A DNA stretch of 64,000 nucleotides from Clostridia bacterium (GTDB lineage: Bacteria; Bacillota; Clostridia; Oscillospirales; CAG-272): positions 80,971 to 144,970 of the forward strand of contig JAGBTY010000017.1 in the NCBI GenBank assembly GCA_017631085.1. The letters run 5' to 3'. The notes beneath the pieces are model-generated. The model did not search any database. It saw only the letters and a list, made by a program, of their open reading frames with translations, and was not told where the DNA came from. The position numbers and the translations under genes are program-made. Shown here piece after piece: positions 24,200 through 32,558 of the stretch. Numbering within the stretch: the first letter of the stretch is position 1; the number at the start of each line of letters is the position of its first letter.

Positions 24200-25123
24200 A
24201 TGAAATATATACCGACTGTAATGAAAAGAGAGCTATCGGTGGACAGTATAATATCAATACATTACTTTGAATATACTCCGGAATTTTTCTTCCCGGGAGA
24301 GAGCCATAACTGTTGGGAGATCGTATATTGCGACAAGGGAGAGCTTACCGCTTATGCGGGAGGCGACAGACAGATACTTTCCGAAGGTCAGGCGTATCTG
24401 CATCCGCCATATCAGTTTCACCGTATAGAAACGAGAAAAAGCTCGGCAAACTCGGTAATCATTGCCTTTGAGTCCGACTGCAAGGAGCTATACGGTATTT
24501 CGGATAAGATACTGAACACGGATAGACATACTGTTGAAGCTTTATTTTCTATATTAAGAGAGGGAGCGGTAAGCTTTGAAAATACTCCCGGAAGAGTATA
24601 CGACCCACAGCTGAAGCGAAAAAAAAGCCCGGAGCTTTTCGCGTCCGAGCAGGTAATACAGATATATATAGAACTTTTACTTATCGACCTTATAAGGCAG
24701 AGTAGGGAAACGAGGAATGTATCTTCTTCCATCACGCCTCCCCTGGTCAGACGGGAAGGGCTCATATCCGAGATAGTTGAGTATATGAACAAAAATCTAT
24801 CCGAGAAGATAACCTTTCCCATGATAACCGAAAGATTTTCCATAAGTTCTACAACTCTGAAAAAGCTTTTTAAGAAAAATATGAACTGCGGGGCGATGGA
24901 ATATTTGAATGAGTTGAGGATCGCGAAGAGCAAGGTCTTGCTTCGAGAGGGACTTTCGTGTACCGAAATCAGTCAGCGATGTGGATTTTGTTCTATTCAT
25001 CACTTTTCAAAGAATTTTAAAGAGAGTCTAGGAATGTCTCCTACTGAATATGTTAAAAGTGTAAAATCCCTTCTTGAAGAGCCGAATGAAGAAGATCAGT
25101 TTATTTTTCTTGACACAAAATAA
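24200..25123 (+). CDS. AraC-family transcriptional regulator
   Basis: A 307-residue regulator. The N-terminal part (about residues 25-75) is cupin-like with the ligand-pocket pattern SHNCWEIVYCDKGELTAYAGG and HPPYQFHRI. The C-terminal 100 residues hold two helix-turn-helices, ending in the classical FCSIHHFSKNFKESLGMSPTEY motif. The likely signal is a small sugar or similar ligand. The last 28 bp overlap the 3' end of the convergent eutH gene. Whether it regulates eutH is unknown. Confidence 0.9.
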   Translation: MKYIPTVMKRELSVDSIISIHYFEYTPEFFFPGESHNCWEIVYCDKGELTAYAGGDRQILSEGQAYLHPPYQFHRIETRKSSANSVIIAFESDCKELYGISDKILNTDRHTVEALFSILREGAVSFENTPGRVYDPQLKRKKSPELFASEQVIQIYIELLLIDLIRQSRETRNVSSSITPPLVRREGLISEIVEYMNKNLSEKITFPMITERFSISSTTLKKLFKKNMNCGAMEYLNELRIAKSKVLLREGLSCTEISQRCGFCSIHHFSKNFKESLGMSPTEYVKSVKSLLEEPNEEDQFIFLDTK

Positions 25124-26163
25124 GCAACTGCTATTGCAGAAATTCCGGAAATAAGCTTTCCGACCACCACGGCGGCGGCGTACGGCGGAGCAAACATAGC
25201 GGTAAATGCCAGATGATCTCCCAGAGCAAATGCGGCAGATACGGCAAACGCCATATTAATAACTATGCCGCGTGGAGCCATCTTTTCCACAAGGCCAAAG
25301 GTTGGGATAGAGCTTGCGAGAGAAGTCAAAAGTCCAAGAGATGACGTTTCGTCAAGCCCTGTTTTCTTTGAGAGAAGTCCAAGAGGTTTTTTTAAAAGTC
25401 TTGATAGGATACTTATAAGAGGGAAGACGCCCGATAGCATAAATGCCAGCTTGAAGAGCATCTCGTATGATTCGGAGGCTGGAGCGAGACCTTTTATGGG
25501 GGTATATCCTGTCATAGCTTCAAGTATAGCGAGACCGAGGCCGAGCATTATAAGAGCAAAAAGGATTTTTCCGAACACGGACACGATCTTTACCGATACT
25601 CTTGGAGCTTTGATAAGTCCGAGGATTATGACCGTGGAGAATATAAGCAAAGGAATAAGGTCAACGATAAGAGCTATGGGGTGGAGTTTTAGCATAAGTC
25701 CCGACACAAAACAGCCTACGGGAATCGTTGAAACACCCGAAAGAAGACCGAGGATCACATACTTATGAGAGCTTTCGGGAGTGGTCTTTAATACGGTGGG
25801 AAGTGTAAAGGATATAGTAACTCCCATCATTGACGAGACGACGGTCGCGTTGAACAATCCAATAGATCCGTCAAGTGCAAGCTCAGAAGAAAGTGCAGCA
25901 CCACCCATGTCGTTAGCAACGAGCATTGCCGAAAAGATCGACGGATCGATGTGTAAAAAGCTTGACAAGGGGATTATTGCAGGTGATATAAATGTTTTTA
26001 TTAAGGGAACGAGACATATCATTCCAAGCATGGATAGAGTCAACGCGCCTACAAGCTTTATGCCCTTTTCAAATTCCTCGCCCAGACCAAAATGATTTCC
26101 CGTTATGGCATCAAGGATGCCTATTATTGAAAAAATTGAAAATATCAACATCAATACGTTCAT
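25096..26163 (-). CDS. eutH: EutH-type ethanolamine transporter
   Basis: A 355-residue polytopic protein with about ten helices. The EutH signature regions are visible: VANDMGGAALSSELA, SSMMGVTISFTLP and AFALGDHLAFTAMFAP. EutH is the ethanolamine permease of ethanolamine-utilization operons, but no other eut gene, ammonia-lyase or microcompartment shell gene is in the window. It could serve ethanolamine use as a nitrogen source or a remote eut locus. It converges on and overlaps the AraC gene by 28 bp with no terminator between them. Confidence 0.85.
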   Translation of the reverse strand: MNVLMLIFSIFSIIGILDAITGNHFGLGEEFEKGIKLVGALTLSMLGMICLVPLIKTFISPAIIPLSSFLHIDPSIFSAMLVANDMGGAALSSELALDGSIGLFNATVVSSMMGVTISFTLPTVLKTTPESSHKYVILGLLSGVSTIPVGCFVSGLMLKLHPIALIVDLIPLLIFSTVIILGLIKAPRVSVKIVSVFGKILFALIMLGLGLAILEAMTGYTPIKGLAPASESYEMLFKLAFMLSGVFPLISILSRLLKKPLGLLSKKTGLDETSSLGLLTSLASSIPTFGLVEKMAPRGIVINMAFAVSAAFALGDHLAFTAMFAPPYAAAVVVGKLISGISAIAVAYFVSRKIN

Positions 26164-26357
26164 TTTGACTTTTGTGACCTTTCACGGTTTTGATAGAGAC
26201 ATTATAGCACACAAATCACCTTTTTTCAATAGAAACTATATAAAAATAATGGAGCAAAATAAAAAATTCCATTGACTATTCTAAATCTGTATGATATAAT
26301 AAATAAGATTTGTTATAAAATATATGCGGGGCGAAGGCTCTGCTTTGGAGGATATTT

Positions 26358-27449
26358 TTGAAGAACGAAATGAAGCTTCGCTCGGGAACTACCATCAAGC
26401 AGATGGGAAGCGCCGAGGCGATTAAAAAGAACTATTTGTCACGAAAAACGCTCTCGGATATGCACCTGATGCCCTCGGGAGAGCCTATTGCATACGATAT
26501 TGCTCCGGATGGCAGCATAATCTACTATTTTGATCCCGAAAAGGTGATAGAAGCACCGCCTGAAACATGGTATTTTCCGAATTCCAAAAAAGAGAGCATG
26601 ACACTTCCCGGTGGAAGTATCATTCACAGAATGAGCATAAGGAATGCGGCGTCTTGCGGATATTATACGGCAGACAGGCTTGAAAAGATGCACTATGAGC
26701 CCATAGAAGAGCCTGTGGCATATACATATAAGGCAGATAAGAGCGTTCTTTACTTTTACGACAAGAAGACTGCCAAAAGACTTCCGCTGCTTTGCGTAAG
26801 GTGTGGAAAAGACATACGCTATAAGAAAAAGCTTTGTGAGGGCTGTTATGAGGTCGAGCTTGAAAAGAGAAGAGTCGAGGGCAATGAAAAAAGACAAGCG
26901 TACTACGGTATGGATAGAGAAAAGGTGTTGTTTTTTGACCTTGAGCTTACGGGATTTTACGACAGAGACGAGATACTTTCGATTACTATAGTTGACGGGA
27001 CGGGAAGATCTATAATGGACACTTTTGTCCGCCCTGAGCACACCAAGAGCTGGAAAAAGACCGAAAAGGTGCACGGTATAACGCCCGATATGGTTACAGA
27101 TTCCCCCACTCTTAAGGAGCTCACGCCTGAAATAAAAAGGATCTTTCAGGGAGCAGACAATATAATCGCATACGGTGTTTCTACCGATTACAGTCATATC
27201 AAATACATATATGACACCGAAGAGGAGAGGGAGGAGCTGCACGGAAAGGTTCGTTGCTGTGCCAACGAGTTTGTACGCTTTGCTCATGAAAACCGTCCTG
27301 ATGTAGTACACGCATCGCTTACCGATGCTATGAGCTGCTTCGAGATAGAATGGGAGGGTGTTCCTCACTCGTCGGTTGCCGATACTCTTGCCTGTAGAAA
27401 GGTATGGGAGACGCTTTTCCCCAATTATTATAACGCAAAACCCGAATAA
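26358..27449 (+). CDS. DEDDh 3'-5' exonuclease with duplicated N-terminal module and zinc ribbon
   Basis: A 363-residue protein. Residues about 7-63 and 83-137 are two copies of a module with the pattern LxxG[ST]xI..M, then a YL/YY..L..MH segment, EP[IV]AY and [ILV]YYFD/LYFYD; I do not recognise it from any named family. Residues 146-163 form a CxxC...CxxC zinc ribbon. From about 189 a DnaQ-like exonuclease begins: exo I FFDLELTG (D194, E196), exo II around AYGVSTDYSHI, exo III HSSVADT. The start is TTG at 26358, because GGAGG lies 8 nt upstream and the first ATG is too far. The next gene, thiI, follows after 16 nt. The role of the N-terminal repeats is unknown; substrate recognition is a guess. 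Confidence 0.78.
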   Translation: MKNEMKLRSGTTIKQMGSAEAIKKNYLSRKTLSDMHLMPSGEPIAYDIAPDGSIIYYFDPEKVIEAPPETWYFPNSKKESMTLPGGSIIHRMSIRNAASCGYYTADRLEKMHYEPIEEPVAYTYKADKSVLYFYDKKTAKRLPLLCVRCGKDIRYKKKLCEGCYEVELEKRRVEGNEKRQAYYGMDREKVLFFDLELTGFYDRDEILSITIVDGTGRSIMDTFVRPEHTKSWKKTEKVHGITPDMVTDSPTLKELTPEIKRIFQGADNIIAYGVSTDYSHIKYIYDTEEEREELHGKVRCCANEFVRFAHENRPDVVHASLTDAMSCFEIEWEGVPHSSVADTLACRKVWETLFPNYYNAKPE

Positions 27450-27465
27450 AGAAAGGTAGATGCGA

Positions 27466-28644
27466 ATGAAAGAGATATTACTTTGTAAATATGGCGAGAT
27501 AGTTCTGAAGGGTGCGAACAGAAAGTATTTTGAGGACCTTCTTTGCCGAGAAATGAAAAAAAGAGTAGCCGGATACGGTGATTTTGACGTGTACAGAGCA
27601 CAAAGCACCATATATATTGAGCCAAAGAACGAAGACTCGGATATTGACGGAGCTTTCAATGCTGCTTGTAAGGTTTTTGGAATAGTTGCCGTTTCAAGAG
27701 CAGCTGTGTGCGAGAAGAACATGGAGGATATCTCGAGAGTTGCCGCAGAATACATTCCTGCATTCCTTGACGGAAAAAGAAGCTTTAAGGTTGAAGCGAA
27801 GCGTTCTGACAAGTCGTTTCCTCTTGATTCCATGGAGATATCGAGAGAGATAGGCGGAGTTATTCTTGACAGCTGTCCGAGAATGAAGGTGGACGTACAC
27901 ACCCCCGATGTTACGGTAAGAGTTGAGATAAGGGAATTTGGCGCATACGTAAGCGCCGGATCATTCAAGGGCGCGGGCGGAATGCCTATAGGAAGCAACG
28001 GAAGAGCTATGCTTCTCCTTTCAGGAGGAATAGATTCCCCTGTTGCCGGCTATATGATAGCCAAAAGAGGTGTTCGTCTTGATGCTGTACATTTTGAGTC
28101 CTTTCCGTATACCAGTGAGATGGCAAGAGAAAAGGTTCTTGACCTTGCAAAGATAGTTTCCGAATATGCGGGAGATATTTACGTTCATGTCGTATCCTTG
28201 ACGCATATTCAGGAGGAGCTTGTCAGAAATTGCGAGGAGGATTATTTTACCCTGCTTCTCAGAAGATATATGATGACGATCGCCGAAAGGATAGCAAAAG
28301 ATAAGGGCTGTTCGGCTCTCGTAACGGGAGAAAGTCTCGGTCAGGTGGCGTCACAGACAATGATGGCGCTGGGAGTGACCGATTCGGCGGTAAATATGCC
28401 GGTGTTCAGACCATGTATAGGAATGGATAAGGAAGAGATAGTCACGATAGCAAGAAAGATCGGAACGTTTGAGACGTCTATCCAGCCCTATGAGGATTGT
28501 TGTACTGTGTTTACTCCGAAGCATCCGAAAACCAAGCCTGAGCTTGAAAAGGTCCTCGTGCAAGAAAACAAGCTTGATTTTGAGGGGCTTGTGGCAGAAG
28601 CCATGGAAAATATCAACACGGTTCATATTTTTCCCGATTATTGA
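27466..28644 (+). CDS. thiI: tRNA 4-thiouridine synthetase ThiI
   Basis: A 392-residue enzyme for s4U8 formation in tRNA (and in some organisms thiazole sulfur transfer). The order is N-terminal ferredoxin-like domain, THUMP domain (about 60-165) and PP-loop adenylation domain with SGGIDSP at 186-192. The C-terminal rhodanese domain of E. coli ThiI is absent, as usual in Bacillota, where the sulfur comes directly from a partner desulfurase. The ATG at 27466 is preferred because the AAAGG site is 9 nt upstream; the one at 27460 would be only 3 nt away. It likely forms an operon with the exonuclease gene. Confidence 0.93.
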   Translation: MKEILLCKYGEIVLKGANRKYFEDLLCREMKKRVAGYGDFDVYRAQSTIYIEPKNEDSDIDGAFNAACKVFGIVAVSRAAVCEKNMEDISRVAAEYIPAFLDGKRSFKVEAKRSDKSFPLDSMEISREIGGVILDSCPRMKVDVHTPDVTVRVEIREFGAYVSAGSFKGAGGMPIGSNGRAMLLLSGGIDSPVAGYMIAKRGVRLDAVHFESFPYTSEMAREKVLDLAKIVSEYAGDIYVHVVSLTHIQEELVRNCEEDYFTLLLRRYMMTIAERIAKDKGCSALVTGESLGQVASQTMMALGVTDSAVNMPVFRPCIGMDKEEIVTIARKIGTFETSIQPYEDCCTVFTPKHPKTKPELEKVLVQENKLDFEGLVAEAMENINTVHIFPDY

Positions 28645-28676
28645 TCGGTCTCTGCATATTTAATGTGGCAAAAGAG

Positions 28677-28707
28677 TCTGTGAAGGGGTATATTGCCCCT
28701 TCACAGA
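28677..28707 (+). terminator. Terminator of thiI
   Basis: A 12-bp perfect stem (TCTGTGAAGGGG/CCCCTTCACAGA) followed by an A/T-rich tail. Confidence 0.75.
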
Positions 28708-28735
28708 AAAAAATAAAAAAATTTTTAAAAAACTA

Positions 28736-28764
28736 TTGCATTTTTAAAAAAGATGTGGTATAAT
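28736..28764 (+). promoter_or_regulatory. Promoter of tRNA-Glu
   Basis: TTGCAT (28736-28741) and TATAAT (28759-28764) with a 17-bp spacer, in a GTGGTATAATA-TCAAGCTGT context also seen at the presumed rRNA promoter at 63.9 kb. Confidence 0.8.
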
Positions 28765-28782
28765 AATCAAGCTGTATAAAAC

Positions 28783-28857
28783 GGCCCCTTGGTCAAGCGG
28801 CTAAGACATCGCCCTCTCACGGCGAAAACATGGGTTCGATTCCCGTAGGGGTCACCA
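28783..28857 (+). tRNA. tRNA-Glu (anticodon CTC)
   Basis: The 75-nt cloverleaf has acceptor stem GGCCCCT/AGGGGTC, an anticodon stem TCGCC/GGCGA around loop CTCTCAC (anticodon CTC), T-loop GGTTCGATTCC, and an encoded CCA end. The 3' part is partly duplicated 150 bp downstream. Confidence 0.95.
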
Positions 28858-28862
28858 AAAAG

Positions 28863-28889
28863 AAAAACACACCACGGTGTGTTTTTTTT
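28863..28889 (+). terminator. Terminator of tRNA-Glu
   Basis: Stem AACACACC/GGTGTGTT with a short AC loop followed by eight Ts, directly after the tRNA. Confidence 0.85.
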
Positions 28890-28991
28890 CTTTTTGGTGA
28901 TTTGTCTCGGTATGAGAACTCCCGAACTTGTTCGGGGAGGGTTGCAACGTTTTGCATTAGCAAAACTTGCCGTTGAGCGAAGCGAAACATT

Positions 28992-29011
28992 GATTCCCGT
29001 AGGGGTCACCA
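28992..29011 (+). repeat. Duplicated 3' end of tRNA-Glu
   Basis: The last 20 bases of tRNA-Glu (GATTCCCGTAGGGGTCACCA) recur here without a tRNA body. Between the two copies are two small hairpins, CCCGAAC/GTTCGGG and GTTTTGC/GCAAAAC. Confidence 0.8.
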
Positions 29012-29016
29012 AACGT

Positions 29017-29068
29017 AACAAATCCGAACTGTTTCATAAATCGAAATTGGTTCGGATTTGTTTTTTTA
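29017..29068 (+). terminator. Terminator after the tRNA-Glu 3' repeat
   Basis: A 13-bp perfect stem (AACAAATCCGAAC/GTTCGGATTTGTT) with a 20-nt loop and a T-run. It ends a transcript that would read through the repeat. Confidence 0.75.
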
Positions 29069-29151
29069 TTGCAATTATTCAAAGCATTGCTAAAATAACT
29101 GATAGGTGATTTTATTTTAAAAGAGAAAAATATGTTATTTTTTAAAAGAAA

Positions 29152-29180
29152 TTGACAAAGCATGTTCTATGTGGTATACT
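29152..29180 (+). promoter_or_regulatory. Promoter of the flippase-licD operon
   Basis: TTGACA (29152-29157) and TATACT (29175-29180) with a 17-bp spacer, about 60 nt upstream of the flippase start. Confidence 0.8.
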
Positions 29181-29244
29181 ATATAGTGAGTTAATACTGC
29201 ATATGTAAAGAAAAGCTTAATTTTTTTAGTGGGTGAGAAAGAAA

Positions 29245-30525
29245 ATGGCAATAAACGGAGAGAAAAGCAAGCTGAAGAATGTCCTCGGTGATTCTGTTTT
29301 AAGCATCGCGGGGCTTATTCTTATGAACGTTGTTCTTCAATTTATTGTTTATCCTTCATGGCGCTCCGAATATAATGCTGAAATATATGGGGACATACTT
29401 TATCTTATCTCGCTTATGAATATAATTGCCGTCTCAATGGGGGTTGCTTGTAATTATGCACGAATGACCGAGGTACAAACGGGGAAAAATAAAAATCTAC
29501 CCTATATTGCTATACTTGGGCTTTCTTCACTTTACGGGATAATTGCTGCGATAATTTTTGGTGTGTTTGGCGGCGTCGAAATGTCTGTCCTGGAGATAAT
29601 TCTTTATGCCGTATTGCTTTGTCTTACTATGTGGCGGTATTATGCAGACGTAGAGTTCAGAATGTCCTTGAATTATAAAGGATTTTTCCTTTATTATTTC
29701 TTGATAAGCATTGGATACGGTGTAGGAATATTTCTGTTTAAGCTTACGGGACTTTGGGCAATGGCGCTTATTCCCGGAGAGCTTTTTGGAATTTTGCTGG
29801 TCTTTATCTTTGGACACGTTTTTGAACTTGATACGCTGTCAGATAAAAAATATTTTAATGCTGTTTTAAGAACGGTGCTACTGCTTTTTGGCGCGGAGAT
29901 ATTGTCAACGATAGTATTTAACGGAGACAGAGTTGTTCTGAAGCACTTCGTTGGTTCTTCTGCCGTAACTATTTACTATCTTGCGTCACTTCTCGGAAAG
30001 ACGATAGCATTATTGACAACACCGCTTAACGGGGTAATAGTAGGGTATCTGTCGCGTTATAAAGGGCGGCTTACTCTAAAAATAATGAATATAGTTCTTG
30101 CACTGTCTTTGGGGGCGGTCATAATTGCGACCTTTGCTTGTACCGTAGGCTCTCATATAATTATTTCAAGGCTTTACCCGGATGATTACGAAAGTGCGAA
30201 GACATATTTCATTATTGCAAATCTTGCCCAAGTCTTGTATTTTGCGGCCGGAGTTGTTACGGTGGTATTGCTTAAATTTTCAAAATCAAGATATCAGATA
30301 TATGTAAACGTAGCGTTTGCGGTAGCATTTGCGGTCATTTGTATACCAATGAGCTATTTTGGCGGACTCCTGGGATTTTGCTGGGGAATGATTTTAAGCT
30401 GCGGAGTAAGGTATATATCGGGTATTTTATTAGGATACAAGGACGCTCTAATTCAAACATCGGTTTCACAGAAGTGTGAAAAAATCGTTAGTGAAAGTAA
30501 CAGAGGGGGAAAAAATGACTATTGA
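29245..30525 (+). CDS. Oligosaccharide flippase / MOP-superfamily membrane protein
   Basis: A 426-residue protein with about twelve hydrophobic helices in a layout like Wzx and related polysaccharide exporters. The N-terminal helix (VLSIAGLILMNVVLQFIVYPSW) and the central ISTIVFNGDRVVLKHFVG segment are typical of this group. It probably flips a lipid-linked glycan across the membrane. The ATG at 29245 is used; a GTG at 29233 in the same frame is the alternative, and the ribosome binding site is weak for both. Its end overlaps the licD gene by 11 bp, so the two are coupled and may build or decorate one cell-surface glycan. Confidence 0.82.
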   Translation: MAINGEKSKLKNVLGDSVLSIAGLILMNVVLQFIVYPSWRSEYNAEIYGDILYLISLMNIIAVSMGVACNYARMTEVQTGKNKNLPYIAILGLSSLYGIIAAIIFGVFGGVEMSVLEIILYAVLLCLTMWRYYADVEFRMSLNYKGFFLYYFLISIGYGVGIFLFKLTGLWAMALIPGELFGILLVFIFGHVFELDTLSDKKYFNAVLRTVLLLFGAEILSTIVFNGDRVVLKHFVGSSAVTIYYLASLLGKTIALLTTPLNGVIVGYLSRYKGRLTLKIMNIVLALSLGAVIIATFACTVGSHIIISRLYPDDYESAKTYFIIANLAQVLYFAAGVVTVVLLKFSKSRYQIYVNVAFAVAFAVICIPMSYFGGLLGFCWGMILSCGVRYISGILLGYKDALIQTSVSQKCEKIVSESNRGGKNDY

Positions 30526-31315
30526 AGTTTTGCACGACCAACTTTTTGAGGTAATGCTTCTTGTTGACGAGATATGTAGAAAAGAAGGAGTAAGATACTT
30601 TATTGACAGTGGTACGGCAATAGGTGCTGTAAGAGAAAAGAATTTTATCCCGTGGGACGACGACGTTGACTTTAAGGTCTTGCGTGAAGATTGGCCGCGT
30701 TTCAAGGAGGCTATGAACAAGCATTTGCCCTCAAACTACCGTCTCGTAGAGCCTATCGACATGGCACCGGCTTTTTACGATTTCGTTCCAAGGGTAATAA
30801 ACATGGACAAGCCCTTGAGAGAAGAGACCGAAGAGGATAAGTTTTATAAAAATTATCAGAACAGAGTAGGTCTTGATATATTTATTTTTGACAAAGCACC
30901 GAATTCTTCACTAAAGCAGAAATCGATGCTGCTCAAATGCAAAATACTTTACGGAATGGCAATGTCAAAGCGTTATAAGGTTGATATGTCAGGATATAGC
31001 TTTATGCAAAAGCTTGAGTCCAGAGTGTGTATGTTCATGGGAAAATTCTTTTCCACCGAAAAGATATTGAAAAAGCATGAAAAAGCAATGACGAAATATT
31101 CATCGCTTACAGACAATAAGTACCGCTTCCCCGGAAACTATCTCTTGAGAGAGCTTGGATTTTTCAATGAGGAGTGGTATGAGGATACCGTTTATATGCC
31201 TATTCGCGATCACGATTTTCCTATGCCTGTGGGTTACGACGGAGAGCTTACCAAGATGTATGGAGATTATATGCATCCTCCTAAAGATAGGTCTATATAT
31301 AAAACACATATATGA
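30515..31315 (+). CDS. LicD-family phosphotransferase
   Basis: A 266-residue enzyme of the LicD family, which transfers phosphocholine or another phosphoalcohol to cell-wall or capsular glycans. The core motif GTAIGAVREKNFIPWDDDVDF, with metal-binding aspartates, is at residues 33-53. Only the phosphoalcohol donor and acceptor are uncertain; LicA and LicC homologs are not here. The ATG at 30515 is preceded by GAGGGGGA; upstream ORF extensions lie within the flippase gene. The operon partner is the flippase. Confidence 0.87.
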   Translation: MTIEVLHDQLFEVMLLVDEICRKEGVRYFIDSGTAIGAVREKNFIPWDDDVDFKVLREDWPRFKEAMNKHLPSNYRLVEPIDMAPAFYDFVPRVINMDKPLREETEEDKFYKNYQNRVGLDIFIFDKAPNSSLKQKSMLLKCKILYGMAMSKRYKVDMSGYSFMQKLESRVCMFMGKFFSTEKILKKHEKAMTKYSSLTDNKYRFPGNYLLRELGFFNEEWYEDTVYMPIRDHDFPMPVGYDGELTKMYGDYMHPPKDRSIYKTHI

Positions 31316-31360
31316 GTAAAGCGGTGAGGTCGAGGTTTATAGAATATTGACCTGCCGGTA

Positions 31361-31408
31361 AAAAGGACAGAGAATTTTGGGTTTTACCCGAGTTCTCTGT
31401 CTTTTTTT
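31361..31408 (+). terminator. Terminator of the flippase-licD operon
   Basis: GACAGAGAA/TTCTCTGTC stem with A-run before and T-run after. Confidence 0.8.
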
Positions 31409-31600
31409 ATGTTGGTTTTGTATTTCGAAACATAGCTATCATTCTGCTGTTTCAAAATGTTTTGATGTAGCAATATACATTATACTCTTTAAATAAACAG
31501 TTTTTTAAAGTCATACCTTAAAGCGAGCTTTACATATAGTAATGTATAAGTATTATGCACACAAAGGCAAACAAATAAAACGGAAAAGGGGAAATCCTAA

Positions 31601-32509
31601 ATGATAGAACGAACAGAAGATATACGGAAGGGACTTGGCGGCGAGGAGGTGGCATTATCTGCGCAAAAAAACGGTGTCAACCGTTTAAGTGTTGGTAAGA
31701 AAAAAAGCTTTTTGAGACATTTTCTTACAAATCTTGGTGACCCCGTTATAAAAATATTACTTTGTGCTCTTGTTGTAAATCTAATATTTGTATTCAAGGG
31801 TGGGGATATATTTGAAACGGTCGGCATAGGAATATCGATCTTTTTGGCGGTGACCATATCCACTGTTTCCGAAAGGGGAAGCGAAGCTGCCTTTAAACGA
31901 TTATCCGAGGAGTGTGCGCGGGCAGAGTACAGAGTAAGACGCGACGGAAAAATAACTCTTATACCCATAGAAGATATAGTTGTAGGAGACGTAGTAGTGT
32001 TAAGCGCGGGAGAACAAATACCTGCTGACGGTTACGTGATATGGGGCCATCTTGGAGTAGATCAATCTTCTATGACAGGAGAGAGCCGCGAGGTTGAAAA
32101 GCAACCTAATAAGGATAAAATAAAAAGCCCCGAGTCGAAGACATCGGTGCTAAAGGGAAGTCTCGTGTTATCGGGTGAGGGAGAGATCGTTGTTTTTGCT
32201 GTTGGTGATAACACTTTTCTTGGAGAAATATCAAAGGAAGTTCAGATTGCAACACGAGAAAGTCCTTTAAAGGTAAGACTTACGAAGTTGGCAAAGCAGA
32301 TAAGTCGACTTGGTTACATCGCGGCGATCCTTGTGGCTGTCGCTTTTTTTGTCAGTAGCCTTGTAGGAGACAGCGGTTGGAATAGAGAGCTGATCCTAAC
32401 AAAGCTTGCTGACAAAGGCTACATGTGGCAAAATCTGCTCCATGCTTTTATGCTTGGTCTTACTGTTATCGTGGTTGCTGTTCCTGATGGAATGTCTTAC
32501 TATAACTGA
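31601..32509 (+). pseudogene. PMCA-type calcium P-type ATPase, N-terminal third only, interrupted
   Basis: The 302 readable residues cover the cytoplasmic N-terminus, two transmembrane helices, the actuator domain with TGES (159-162), and the third helix. They stop at VVAVPDGM (residues 291-298), which is the conserved PEG(L)P motif of helix 4; the following residues SYYN and stop are foreign. Everything after this, including the DKTGT phosphorylation site and all ATP-binding parts, is absent. A full enzyme would be about 850-900 residues. The break coincides with the edge of the recombinase module, so integration or a rearrangement at this codon explains it. AAAAGGGG precedes the start, so a truncated protein could still be made but would not be a pump. 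Confidence 0.85.
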
Positions 32510-32558
32510 TAATAGTCCAAATTTAATGTTTTCTCTAAAAAGCAGATGGTTGATTTGT

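Noticed and set aside
26439-27998. 519-codon open frame on the minus strand
   Set aside because: It lies antisense across the exonuclease and thiI genes, has no ribosome binding site, and translates to low-information sequence; the plus-strand genes are recognisable enzymes.
28890-28991. Second tRNA gene after tRNA-Glu
   Set aside because: Only the last 20 bases of the tRNA recur; no acceptor, D or anticodon arm can be formed.
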